Source: Sisyra terminalis (Eukaryota > Arthropoda > Insecta > Neuroptera > Sisyridae). Taken from it: a DNA stretch of 64,000 nucleotides. The notes under the pieces were generated by a model, which ran no database searches, was not told where the DNA came from, and saw only the letters and a list, made by a program, of their open reading frames with translations. This document shows, piece by piece, positions 11,603-21,300 of the stretch; positions within the stretch are counted from its first letter, which is position 1, and each line of letters begins with the position of its first letter. The DNA lies in contig OY292280.1 in the NCBI GenBank assembly GCA_958496175.1, forward strand, positions 20,894,001 through 20,958,000, written 5' to 3'. The position numbers and the translations under genes were made by a program.

Positions 11603-12624
11603 TTATTCCTCAAACGTCCATTCGGAAATGATGAACATCTCAACTCCAATGAATAATTCTCCGTTGTCATCGGTCAGCTTCTTCTGGAACGAAAAAATCA
11701 ATAAATAATCAAAAATCAATATTTGGAAGTCTCAAAAGTACAGCGACTTACCAATTATTTATCTCCCAACAAGATGATACATTCTTTAGCGCAAAAACAA
11801 TGTCTTTGTCCATAGTTTCTTGGTAATTTGGATCTGTAAAAATATATTTTATAATTATTTAAACAAATTATACTTTCTAGCTACATTAACATGTATAGGT
11901 ACTGGGGAACATATAATTTACATAATGAAAACATTGGTTGCTTCTGCATTTATTAACACAAAAGTCACTTCCAATTCTTTTTCATTTACCTATGTAGCAT
12001 AGATTTAACACTTGTGGGAACGTCACTGGACTTTTTACATTTCACATTAAACATGCTGTGCAAATTTTTCCATATACAAAGCCCATTGAAGGTATGAAAT
12101 TGTGCATCAATTTGGAGGCAGATGAAATCATCAAACCCTTCAATATTCAAGTGCTTCTAACTTCGTCAAATAGGTAAGGGATGACTTTGTAGCCGGGCTG
12201 ATAAGTATGTTGAGGGAACAATCTCCGGGTTCGAACCTTGAAATTGCCATATGAAGGATATCCGTAGATGGTGTCCGGTCGCTGCTTATTGCTTAAATAC
12301 ATTTCTTACAGTTGTATCTAGCTACTCGAGGACCAATCTTTAAATGGAGTCATCAAAAAATGAACAAGACCTATCATTTAATTATTTATGTCAATAGGAA
12401 ATGAGGATTGTTTTCTGATAAATTTGTACAGTACCTGCAGCATTTCTTCGGACGATTTCCAGATGATTTTCTGAAAAATAAACGATGGTAAGTGCAAGTG
12501 TTTTATTCCTGTAAAAAGTTGTTACTTTCAATTCGAAAAGGTTTGCAACTACCTTTGGGGCATAGACGGTATAGACCCAAAGAATAATAAGTGTCAATTT
12601 CACCAAACAATCGTTCCTATTCAT
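11603..12624 (-). pseudogene. Spliced-gene remnant with signal-peptide-like first exon, insert 1
   Basis: Reading the minus strand: exon 1 (12624-12553) encodes 24 residues, starting MNRND and followed by a hydrophobic stretch (LTLIILWVYTVYA) like a signal peptide. Donor AAG/GTAGTT, an 82-nt intron ending TTTTTCAG, then exon 2 (12470-12435) continues in frame as KIIWKSSEEMLQ to donor CAG/GTACTG. After a ~600-nt intron holding a tRNA-like element come exon-like 3 (11833-11752, donor TTG/GTAAGT), a 68-nt intron, and exon-like 4 (11683-11603). Exon 4 is open for 26 codons (KKLTDDNGELFIGVEMF...), and its stop overlaps AATAAA. Phases of exons 2-3 and 3-4 do not join into one frame: in-frame stops arise. 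I therefore call it decayed or noncoding. Family not recognised. Confidence 0.35.
12046..12250 (+). mobile_element. tRNA-derived element type 2 (SINE-like), insert 1
   Basis: The right part carries an A-box-like TAGCCGGGCTG (12190-12200) and a perfect B box GGTTCGAACC (12228-12237). The left part, from ACATGCTGTGCAAATTTTTCC, recurs in diverged form at about 20109 and 20887. It sits inside the long intron of the gene remnant, on the opposite strand. No terminal poly-A or target duplication is clear, so 'SINE' is an inference from the Pol III boxes. Confidence 0.5.
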
Positions 12625-12944
12625 AGTAGGTAAGTTTTATTCCGTTTTCACCGGAAAATATGCAGATTTCTGCTACTCTCCGGAACGATTTACTGGACGG
12701 CTATGCTGGAACCGGAGGTTTCGAATTCGATTGGCGAATGAGCCCAATATGTTTTGCTACCATAATAATTGGTTTTAATTTCTTTTAACTTACGTTGGCT
12801 CACATTATCACTTAATAACATGAACCCTCGTTTCCGAATTTTAGCACCATGTGATCAATCGATCATCGATAGCCTTCGACATTTGGAAATGATTGATTGA
12901 TCGATCGATGATTTACCTATATGTTTTTCCAATTAAATCATGGT

Positions 12945-13283
12945 CAAGGATGATTTAATCTTTAATATTCAACTCAATTTTGGCGAAACAAAACATCCCT
13001 TATATCCTTTTTATGCACTCGAAAATTGTCCTTTTTGAAACTTTGAAACGATATTGCGGGTGTCCTGTGGCACACAGGATAAAAAATTTTTCACTCCACA
13101 TCTCACGTAAGGACATTGTTTAATAATCCGTTGCGAAAATTAGCTGTTATAAGGAAAAGTCACCCCTCAAAAATGACCTTTTTTCAAGCCAATTTGGTGC
13201 AAGGGTTTTCACCTCCTTAATTTCCCAATTTAATTTTCCAAGGATCTAGTGAACCAATGCTTATGATTTTTTGCATAATGGTT
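12945..13283 (-). repeat. Inverted diverged satellite monomer (extra copy only in insert 1)
   Basis: The minus strand matches a whole satellite monomer: GACACCCGCAATATCGTTTC, CATAAAAAGGA and AAGGATG...ATTCAACT are all present in inverted order. It has the variant segment AACAATGTCCTTACGTGAG, also seen at the array edges near 21185 and 34495. It begins with the same text as the next relic at 13283, a 338-bp tandem step, and inserts 2 and 3 have only the second relic. Confidence 0.85.
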
Positions 13284-13405
13284 AAGGATGATTTAATCTT
13301 TAATATTCAACTCAATTTTGGCGAAACAAAACATCCCTTATATCCTTTTTATGCACTCGAAAATTGTCCCTTTTGAAAATTTGAATCGATATTGCGATAT
13401 TGGTT
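13284..13405 (-). repeat. Inverted partial satellite relic, insert 1
   Basis: Inverted match to the monomer segment from GGTTAAGGATG to the GATATTGCG region, then it stops at GATATTGGTTCG. Inserts 2 and 3 keep the same relic (26574-26693 and 58835-58955), so the fossil is older than insert amplification. Confidence 0.75.
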
Positions 13406-13799
13406 CGAAAAAAACCTTTATTTAACGGTGTTACAGGCGATTGAAGATTGGATGGTTTTATGATTTTTTCTGCCACATGGATTGTCGATTTCATCCCTTA
13501 AACGAGCTTTGTTTTCGAAATAATTAGCACAGCTTGTATGGGAGGACTTAAACTTTCTGTTTGGATTTCTCCATTGTAAGTTTGTTCAATTTTTACCAGT
13601 TTCCATGTAGTCAATTGCATCTCTTATGTGTGAAAAATCAAAAGCAGTAAGTTCATAATTCAGTTTTTAAATTATTGTTTTTTTTTCTAACAAATCTAAT
13701 TTGTTGACAATTCGAATTGTTTAGAATTTTAAATTAAGACATCGCCAAAATGCATTCGACTTTTGTTGGAAGCTATGAGTACATCCACCTGACTCATAG

Positions 13800-13905
13800 G
13801 TGGCACTAAAAACTTAAGGTGGTTCAATTGACATACATGTCAAAAGTTCACACGTTGTAGCATAGATGGAGGTACGATACATGTCAATGTGACAGCTTAT
13901 TTTTG
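13800..13905. other. Dyad-rich patch in M1 extension
   Basis: Short dyads lie close together: CCACCTGACTCATAGGTGG, the near-perfect TTGACATACATGTCAA, and TACATGTCAATGTGACA. The mirror copy is near 19790-19895 and the insert 2 copies are near 27085-27190 and 33090-33195. No protein motif is implied. They may be cruciform or factor sites. Confidence 0.4.
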
Positions 13906-14384
13906 AAAGTTATTAGTTCTTAATTGACTTTAGTTTATCCAATTAAATTGAATATTTTATGTTATGGTTGTTTGAGCTGATGGCCAATGTTACATTTTAA
14001 CTTCATAAAATCAGAATCGAATTAAATAAATGTGAAACAGATAATGTTTATTGTGAAATTGTAGGTATGGACGCAATGTTTATATGAGATTATATGTACT
14101 TTCTGTTACTTTGGTAGATATTTTCCAACGTTTAACTAACTAATGAACGACAAAAATGTATTTTTAAAATATATTTAAAAATAATTCATTCAGAGAAGAA
14201 TCTAATCAAATCATCTGTAAATGTAAGCCACTGGGAGTGCTGCTTAAGTATTGTGAATATCAGAAGAATATATCAATCCACGGGATAAACAGGAAGATAA
14301 TAAAAGATCAGGTTTTGATCACCGAATTAGGCATAATAGCGACTTAAACCATGGTTGTAATTGAAAGTCCTCCTCAAGGAGAGC

Positions 14385-14507
14385 TGATTTTTGCAATACA
14401 GTTAAGAATGATTCAATTTTAAATGGCAGCAATTTTCTGCGAAAGAAAACCATCTCTTATATCCTTTTTATGTACTTGAAAATTGTCCTTTTTGAAACTT
14501 TGAAAAA
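14385..14507 (-). repeat. Inverted satellite relic, M1 extension
   Basis: The minus strand contains CAAAGTTTCAAAAAGGACAA, AAGTACATAAAAAGGATATA and a diverged AATCATTCTTAACTGTATTGC, matching about 120 bp of a monomer. Its palindromic partner is at 19168-19283. Confidence 0.75.
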
Positions 14508-14685
14508 ACAGCCCTTATCAGAAAAAGCAATCTTGCAACTTTGTTAATAAATGCAGAAGTTTAGCAATCATTGTTTCATTATGGAAATTATGTAAATGGG
14601 CTGCGCCATATGTTCCCCAGTCTACATGTTAATGTCCCTAAAAAATTACAATTTGTTTAAATATTAATAAAATATATTTTTACAG

Positions 14686-15383
14686 ATCCATACCAAGACA
14701 TACTAAGAATCTGAGGCCCAAGACATTGTTTTTGCGCTGTAGAAAGTATCATCATTTTGGGAGATAAATGATTGGTAAGTCGCTGTACTTTTGAGACCTC
14801 CAAATATTTTATTATTGATTTTTGATTATTTATTGATCTTTTCGTTCCAGAAGAAGCTGACCGATGACAACGGAGAATTATTCATAGGAGTTGAGATGTT
14901 CATCATTTCCGAATGGACGTTTGAGGAATAAATGCGGATCTTTGGAGGATCATCCATCAAATTCATAAAGGATATCATTTCCACAATTGATATCTACCGA
15001 GAAGATCACTAATGGATTTACTACAACAATCTGTGCTGTAAATTGTGTTTTAATAATTCAGTGAATGTGAAGTTATAAAGTGGTTTAAGTGATAAAGTGG
15101 TTTAAGTGATAAATAGTGAAAATATCTGTAAATCAAGAAAATTTTACTAACTTTATATTTCTATATGATTTTAATAATTGATACTTTTACATAAATTATA
15201 TAAACTCTTGTAATAATGGATAAACTAATATTGTAACTTTTTATAAACTGTATTGATATTTAACATTAATAAATTTATTTTAATTGAATATATTTTTTCA
15301 ATTCGATTTTCCGCACCCATCCTCTTGAATTTTATATTTCAGAGTTAAGATACAAAGAAAAGTTAAGATAATGCAACGAAGAG
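14686..15383 (+). pseudogene. Exon-like segments 3-5 in M1
   Basis: Exon-like 3 (14686-14774, 89 nt; 7 nt longer than in L and R) follows TTTTTACAG and ends at TTG/GTAAGT. Exon-like 4 (14851-14931) follows CGTTCCAG and is open for 26 codons, with its stop inside AATAAA. The 41-nt segment (15343-15383) follows ATATTTCAG and ends at GAG/GTAAGTAAGG. The signal-peptide exon of the L unit is absent upstream, so this copy is truncated. Confidence 0.35.
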
Positions 15384-15734
15384 GTAAGTAAGGTAAAATC
15401 AATGTTTTTCGATAGATTATCGAATAATTCGATTAAGCCAATATCGAAAAATATCTCAACTTTTTGAAGTCCTAATCGATTTTATTTTATATATAAATTT
15501 TAATTTTCTGAAGAAACTCTTTTGAAATACAAATTTGTTTTTGTCGATAAAAAGGATCAAGGATCATAAAATGTTGCAATGTTTTTAGTAAAATTTTCCA
15601 ACTTTAACATGGAGCAGCTATGGTTTAAAGGTTTTTGGAAAATTCCAACTCCTTCGATCGAAATATTTTTTCAATTTTCCACAAATCTCATAAGAATTGT
15701 TTATGTATGAGTTTTAAGGTCATTTACATATATC

Positions 15735-15814
15735 ATCTGATAGCCGAGTCGTCTTGGTCGCCGTTGCTGTTGTTCGGAGTCGAGGTCCCTGGTTCGCATC
15801 CCGAATGGTCCCGG
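15735..15814 (+). other. tRNA-like element type 1, M1
   Basis: TAGCCGAGTCG at 15741-15751 and GGTTCGCATCCC at 15791-15802 keep the box spacing of L1. The base after the B box differs (CCCGAATGG rather than CCCGATTGG). Confidence 0.6.
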
Positions 15815-16002
15815 ATTTTTATAATTTCTAATAATTGATTTCAATTCCTTACAGCTTATAATATATCTAATTAACATTAATTCCTCATTCCAGACATTGT
15901 ATCATCGAAATATTCGATCGAACAGTTCCAACCTTTCGGGGTTCGAATTGATCGATCGATGATGCTATATATTTTTCATTTTATTTTTGCTCAATGGTTT
16001 TG

Positions 16003-16060
16003 TGACGTCACTCTTTTCATATATATGACGTCACACATACGTCGCCACCCAATGACGTCA
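16003..16060. promoter_or_regulatory. Triple CRE-type cluster, M1
   Basis: Perfect TGACGTCA at 16003, 16026 and 16053, the mirror image of L1 with identical spacings. Confidence 0.6.
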
Positions 16061-16754
16061 TTCCCGAAAAATTACCGAATTTTCGATTTTCGGGAAGTAG
16101 GACTCTGGGAATGGCTTAGTTACGTCACGGGAGGCCTAAAAAACATATCCTGAAGTCAATTTTTCGTTTTTTTTTTTTTGGGGGGGAACCTCGAATTTTC
16201 GAATTTAGTGAAATGGGATTTCGGGAATGGCTTAGTTACGCTCCGAGAAGCCTAAATATCATTTTTAATTATATAATTTTTCATTTTTTGGCGAAAAATT
16301 TTTGGGCCGGTTTTCTAAAAAATCCCAAAAGTAGGCCTAAATTGGCGTTTTTTTTCACTTTTTCCAACTTTAAAGCCATTTGTAGCGATAACTATCGATC
16401 GTAGGGTAACGATAGTAGGCTCATTCGATAGCGCTTGAATTACTCTATCGATGGTATAAATTTGGTCCCGGAAAAGCTTAAGGGGAAAAACTTTTTTTTT
16501 TCTCTTCTGAGAAATTTTATTTCGTCGACCAAATGTACGTCGATTTTTTTCAAAAAAATGTTTGTCGAATTTCTCGATGAAATTCACACCATAGCTATAT
16601 TACGTTACGATCGAAACAAAAATCCAATAAAACCTAAAGTTTTCGATATCGTTAATGGTTTTTTGATATTTAAAATTCACCTATTGCGCTAGCTAATGCT
16701 ATTTAAATACAAATTTGTTTTCTTGAAAAAAAGGATCAAGGACCAAAAAGTTTT

Positions 16755-16938
16755 CCAATGTGGATTCACATCTTTTCCGATCGTAACATGGAGCACCTAT
16801 GGTTAAATTTTTTCCGGAAAATACCATGAAAATCGTTCCGGTGACCATTTGATCAAACGATTTTATTGGAATTTTCCGGCAAAATTTTAACCATAGGAGC
16901 TCCATGTTACGATCGGAAAAGATGTGAATCCACATTGG
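16755..16938. repeat. Hairpin-forming palindrome centre, insert 1
   Basis: CCAATGTGGATTCACATC at the left is the reverse complement of the right end. Outer stems run about 53 bp (16755-16808 with 16886-16938), and inner stems pair GGAAAATACCATGAAAATCG with CGATTTTATTGGAATTTTCC around a short loop near GACCATTTGATC. The module TTTTAACCATAGGAGCTCCATGTTA resembles the inner module near 10907 and 18068 (AACCATAGCTGCTCCATGTT), so the centre was probably built from a core component. Confidence 0.85.
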
Positions 16939-17633
16939 AAAACTTTTAGGTCCTTGATCCTTTTTTTCAAGAAAACAAATTTGTATTTAAATTGCATTAG
17001 CTAGCACAATAGGAGAATTTTAAATATTGAAAAAACCATTAACGATATCGAAAACTTTAGGTTTAATTGGATTTTTGTTTCGATTGAAACGTAATATAGC
17101 TATGGTGTGAATTTCATCGAGAAATTCGACAAACATTTTTTTGAAAAAAATCGACGTACATTTGGTCGACGAAATAAAATTTCACTGAAGAGAAAAAAAA
17201 AAGTTTTTCCCCTTAAGCTTTTCCGGGACCAAATTTATACCATCGATAGAGTAATTCAAGCGCTATCGAATGAGCCTACTATCGTTACCCTACGATCGAT
17301 AGTTATCGCTACAAATGGCTTTAAAGTTGGAAAAAGTGGAAAAAAAACGCCAATTTAGGCCTACTTTTGGGATTATTTTGAAAACCGGCCCAAAAATTTT
17401 TCGCCAAAAAATTAAAAATTATATAATTAAAAATGATATTTAGGCTTCTCGGAGCATAACTAAGCCATTCCCGAAATCCCATTTCACTAAATTCGAAAAT
17501 TCGAGGTCCCCGCCCAAAAAAAAAAAACGAAAAATTGACTTCAGGATATGTTTTTTAGGCCTCCCGTGACGTAACTAAGCCATTCCCAGAGTCCTACTTC
17601 CCGAAAATCGAAAATTCGGTAATTTTTCGGGAA

Positions 17634-17691
17634 TGACGTCATTGGGTGGCGACGTATGTGTGACGTCATATATATGAAAAGAGTGACGTCA
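17634..17691. promoter_or_regulatory. Triple CRE-type cluster, R1
   Basis: Perfect TGACGTCA at 17634, 17661 and 17684. All three sites are intact in this R arm, unlike the R arms of inserts 2 and 3. Confidence 0.6.
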
Positions 17692-17880
17692 CAAAACCAT
17701 TGAGCAAAAATAAAATGAAAAATATATAGCATCATCGATCGATCATTTCGAACCCCGAAAGGTTGGAACTGTTCGATCGAATATTTCGATGATACAATGT
17801 CTGGAATGAGGAATTAATGTTAATTAGTTATATTATAAACTGTAAGGAATTGAAATCAATTATTAGAAATTATAAAAATC

Positions 17881-17960
17881 CGGGACCAATCGGGATGCGA
17901 ACCAGGGACCTCGACTCCGAACAACAGCAACGGCGACCAAGACGACTCGGCTATCAGATG
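17881..17960 (-). other. tRNA-like element type 1, R1
   Basis: A- and B-box-like words as in L1, both intact on the minus strand. Confidence 0.6.
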
Positions 17961-18310
17961 ATATATGTAAATGACCTTAAAACTCATACATAAACAATTC
18001 TTATGAGATTTGTGGAAAATTGAAAAAATATTTCGATCGAAGGAGTTGGAATTTTCCAAAAACCTTATAACCATAGCTGCTCCATGTTAAAGTTGGAAAA
18101 TTTTACTAAAAACATTGCAACATTTTAAGCTCCTTGAACCTTTTTATCGACAAAAACCAATTTGTATTTCAAAAGAGTTTCTTCAGAAAATTAAAATTTA
18201 TATATAATGAAAAATCGATAAGGACTTCAAAAAGTTGAGATATTTTTCGATATTGGCTTTATCGAATTATTCGATAATCTATCGAATAATATTGAACTTA
18301 CCTTACTTAC

Positions 18311-18985
18311 CTCTTCGTTGCATTATCTTAACTTTTCTTTGTATCTTAACTCTGAAATATAAAATTCAAGAGGATTGGTGCGGAAAAACGATTTGAAAAA
18401 ATATATTCAATTAAAATAAATTTATTAATATTAAATATCAATTCAGTTTATAATAAATTACAATATTATTTTCTCCATTAATACAATAGTTTATATAATT
18501 TATGTAAAAGTATCAATTATTATAATCATATAGAAATATAAAGTTAATACAATTTTCTTGATTTTTCAGATATTTTCACTATTTATCACTTAAACCACTT
18601 TATCACTTCACATTCACTGAATTATTAAAACACAATTTACAGCACAGATTGTTGTAGTAAATCCATTAGTGATCTTCTTGGTAGATATCAATTGTGGAAA
18701 TGATATCCCACAGGAATTTGCTTGATGATCCTCCAACGATCCACATTTATTCCTCAAACGTCCATTTGGAAATGATGAACATCTCAACTCCAATGAATAA
18801 TTCCCCGTTGTCATCGGTCAGCTTCTTCTGGAACGAAAAAATCAATAAATAATCAAAAATCAATAATAAAATATTTGGAGGTCTCAAAAGTACAGCGACT
18901 TACCAATCATTTATCTCCCAAAATGATGATACATTCTTCAGCGCAAAAACAATGTCTTGGTCCTTAGTTTCTTGGTAATTTGGAT
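18311..18985 (-). pseudogene. Exon-like segments 3-5 in R1
   Basis: Exon-like 3 at 18985-18904 (82 nt), exon-like 4 at 18827-18747 and the 41-nt segment at 18351-18311, with splice borders intact. Exon 4 has a Glu to Lys change (TCCAAATGGACG) but stays open. Confidence 0.33.
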
Positions 18986-19167
18986 CTGTAAAAATATATT
19001 TCATTAATATTTAAACAAACTATACTTTCTAGGGACATTAACTTGAATACTGGGGAACATATGGCGCAGCCCATTTACATAATTTCCATAATGAAACAAT
19101 GGTTGCTAAACTTCTGCATTTATTAACAAAGTTGCAAGATTGCTTTTTCTGATAAGGGCTGTTTTTT

Positions 19168-19283
19168 CAAAGTTTCAAAAAGGACAATTTTCAAGTACAT
19201 AAAAAGGATATAAGAGATGGTTTTCTTTCGCAGAAAATTGCTGCCATTTAAAACTGAATCATTCTTAACTGTATTGCAAAAAT
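19168..19283 (+). repeat. Satellite relic, R1 extension
   Basis: Forward-oriented diverged match (AAAGTTTCAAAAAGGACAAT, ACATAAAAAGGATATAAGAG, CATTCTTAACTGTATTGC). The last 20 bp contain the equivalent of the satellite CATTCTTAACCACTATGC landmark. Confidence 0.75.
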
Positions 19284-20162
19284 CAGCTCTCCATGAGGAG
19301 GACTTTCAATTACAGCCATGGTTTAAGTCGCTATTATGCCTAATTCTGTGATCAAAACCTGATCTTTTATTATCTTCCTGTTTATCCCGTGGATTGAGAT
19401 TTTCTTCTGATATTCACAATACTTAAGCTGCACTCCCAGTGGCTTACATTTGCAGATTATTTGATTAGATTCTTCTCTGAATGAATTATTTTTAAATATA
19501 TTTTAAAAATTTATTTTTGTCGTTCATTAGTTAGTTAAACGTTGGAAAATATCTACAAAAGTAACAGAAAGTACATATAACCTCATATAAACATTGCGCC
19601 CATACCGACAATTTTACAATAAATATTACCTGTTTCACATTTATTTATTCGATTTTGATTTTATGAAGTTAAAATGTAACATTGGCCATCAGATCAAACA
19701 ACCATAACATTAAATATTAAATTTATTTGGATAAACTAAAGTCAATTATGAACTAATAACTTTCAAAAATTAGCTGTCGCATTGACATGTATCGTATCTC
19801 CACCTATGCTAGAACGTGTGAACTCTTGACATGTATGTCAATTGAACCACCTTAAGTTTTTAGTGCCACCTATGAGTCAGGTAGATGTACTCATAGCTTC
19901 CAACAAAATACGAATCGCATTTTGGCGTTGTCTTAATTCAAAATTCTAAACAATTCGAATTGTCAATACATAAGAAATGTTAGAAATAAGCAATAAATTT
20001 AAAAATTAAATATAATTACTTACTGCTTTTGATTTTTCACACATAAGAGATGAAATTGAGTAGGAAATTGAATATGAAATAAAGGCATGCCAATCGAAAA
20101 CTTAAGTTCATCCGTACATGCTGGGCAAATTTTTCCGAAAACCAAGCTCGTTTAAGGGATGA

Positions 20163-21204
20163 CCGCGGCAATTTGGTGACGTTATGGCATTATTTCTAGA
20201 CTTAAAAAAATATAAATAAATTATAAAAAAAAAAATATGACATTTTCGAGGTTCGAACCCGGAGATTGTTGCTTTAGATTCTCTCAACATATCCACTCGG
20301 CTACAACTGCACGTGTTTGCATTAAATAAAAACTTATATATAAATATTTCTCAGATCACAAAATTCAATTTTCTTTCGGGATCGAAATATTTGAAATTTT
20401 CCAAAACAAATAGAAACCATAGCTGCTCCATAATACTTCCGGAAAATGTGTCAATATACATAGTAACATTTTGATGTTTTTCCCCATTTTTTTCGATATT
20501 TAAAATTCTAAGAAACGGTAATGCATTGTTGTCGTATGAACAAATATGTACTGCTCTTCTTTAAAGTAAATAAAAACCAACTTTCAACTTTAAGAATTTA
20601 ATTCCGCAAAAAGAAAACAAAATAAGTTTTCTCGTAAATCCCAATAAGATATTCAACTCTATTGTTGTTGTTGTACTATATTTGTACAATAACATAGGAA
20701 ATAATATGAGAAATATCGTGAAAAATCATATAGTTTGGTAGGCAATCTGCTTACACCAATGTACAAACAAAATAAATGGTTGCATAAATGTTGCATTTAA
20801 TAACATTTCTCGGGAAATTTTAGGGCTGCTTTATGGTTTAATTTGTAATTTGTAAGGGTTATTTGAAATTTTTCATAAAAATATAAGTCCATCCGTACAT
20901 GCTGTGCAAATTTTTCCGAAAACAAACCACATTTAAGGGATGAAATCGACAATCAAAGTGGCAGAAGAAATCATCAAACTTCAAGTGTTTGTAACGTCAA
21001 GGGATCAAATAAGGGATGGTTTTCGATCCAGATAAAGTTTCGGGTTCGTAACAATGTATTAAACGATAATATAACAATCTATTTCAAATTCGAGAAAAGA
21101 AAATTTTTCACCAAAATAAACCGTGGGTTAACCATCGTTAATTTTTCACGAAAATCGTAAAATTTATAAATAAATTATTAAACAATGTCCTTACGGGAGG
21201 AGTG
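20163..21204 (+). other. Tail of insert 1
   Basis: Beyond the palindrome. It contains a tRNA-derived element (20198-20312), a diverged copy of the core module AAACCATAGCTGCTCCATAA near 20416, a CATCCGTACATGCTGTGCAA module near 20889 repeating text from 20109, and GTTGTTGTTGTAC near 20662. I see no gene in 20320-21170. The last part grades into the satellite edge. Confidence 0.55.
20198..20312 (-). mobile_element. tRNA-derived element type 3 (SINE-like), insert 1
   Basis: On the minus strand GCAGTTGTAGCCGAGTGG (A box TAGCCGAGTGG, 20293-20303) leads to a perfect B box GGTTCGAACC (20250-20259), followed by a T/A-rich tail of about 40 bp (20198-20238). The A box and flank look like a Ser tRNA, but the anticodon arm is not canonical. 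Box order plus A/T-rich tail fits a short SINE or retrotransposed tRNA. Confidence 0.6.
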
Positions 21205-21300
21205 GAGTGAAAATTTTTTTATCCTGAGTGCAAAAGGACAACCGCAATATCGTTTCAAACTTTCAAAAAGGACAATCAAATGCATAAAAAGGACATAAGG
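21170..21300 (+). repeat. Diverged satellite edge, insert 1 to array 2
   Basis: Contains AACAATGTCCTTACGGGAGG and ATCCTGAGTGCAAAAGGACA before recognisable CGCAATATCGTTTCAAAC. The first word is shared with the inverted monomer at 12945-13283 but not with array monomers, marking an older monomer subfamily. Confidence 0.7.

Larger units (their letters stand above)
9776..11962 (+). repeat. Core repeat, left arm L1
   Basis: First copy of the ~2.2 kb core. Its left edge, GGAAAACTTTTAGGTCCTTG, is interrupted by the satellite, so L lacks the outer hairpin module that M and R share. Homology to M1 and R1 ends near TCTGCATTTATTAACA. L-type variants are useful markers: AGGAGGATGGGTGCGG, CTAATCGTTGC and AGCTCTGATTGTTG. 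Contents in order: CGATA-rich stretch, poly-C/poly-A tract, CRE triplet, tRNA-like element, second CGATA-rich stretch and exon-like segments on the minus strand. Confidence 0.9.
11963..13490 (+). other. Spacer between L1 and M1
   Basis: Unique to the L-M interval. It holds the second tRNA-like element (12046-12250), exons 1-2 of the gene remnant, a GC-richer stretch at 12640-12740 upstream of the putative start, a GATCGATC-rich patch near 12890-12912, and inverted satellite relics (12945-13405). From 13405 to 13490 I see nothing recognisable beyond AT-rich sequence. Confidence 0.6.
14543..16754 (-). repeat. Core repeat, middle arm M1 (inverted)
   Basis: Inverted copy of the core from TTAATAAATGCAGA to AAAAAGTTTT. 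M-type variants include CCTCTTGAATTTT, GCAACGAAGAGG and ACAATCTGTGCTG. It is closer to R1 than to L1 in the outer half, consistent with the M-R palindrome. Confidence 0.9.
16939..19129 (+). repeat. Core repeat, right arm R1
   Basis: Third core copy, in the same orientation as L1. R-type variants: AAGAGGATTGGTGCGG, a single 17-bp repeat unit, GGACATTAACTTGAATACTGG, and CCACAGGAATTTGCTTG replacing the L/M text at the end of exon-like 4. Confidence 0.9.
13491..20162. repeat. 6.7 kb palindrome of insert 1 (M1 and R1 with outer extensions)
   Basis: The outermost matching words are TCATCCCTTAAACGAGC at 13491 and its reverse complement ending at 20162. Symmetry is kept through the outer extensions (TTTTAGTGCCACC..., TGACATACATGTCAA, the inverted satellite relic) and the cores to the hairpin centre near 16846. 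Arms are ~3.3 kb and imperfect, with substitutions and small indels. Such a structure can extrude or fold as single-stranded DNA or RNA. Confidence 0.9.
9776..21204 (+). repeat. Complex insert 1 (L arm, spacer, M arm, hairpin, R arm, tail)
   Basis: An 11.4 kb segment unlike the satellite, flanked on both sides by the array. It contains the core repeat three times in +, -, + orientation, and homologous inserts start at 23412 and 55671. It is 338 bp longer than insert 2 because it keeps one more inverted satellite monomer near 12945-13283. No transposase, reverse transcriptase or other mobile-element protein is encoded, and no flanking target duplication is evident. I read it as a part of the amplified satellite domain rather than an independent transposon insertion. 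Confidence 0.93.

Noticed and set aside
15635..15838. Frame reading through the tRNA-like element
   Set aside because: The GC-rich tRNA-like text happens to lack stops in this frame. A/B boxes explain it better than a protein.
20240..20312. Functional tRNA-Ser gene
   Set aside because: A and B boxes are good, but there is no canonical 5-bp anticodon stem with a 7-base loop and no matching acceptor stem. A SINE or pseudo-tRNA is more likely.
9776..21204. Autonomous DNA transposon or foldback element with terminal inverted repeats
   Set aside because: Inverted copies exist, but the outer ends of the insert are not inverted repeats of each other, no target duplication is visible and no transposase remains.
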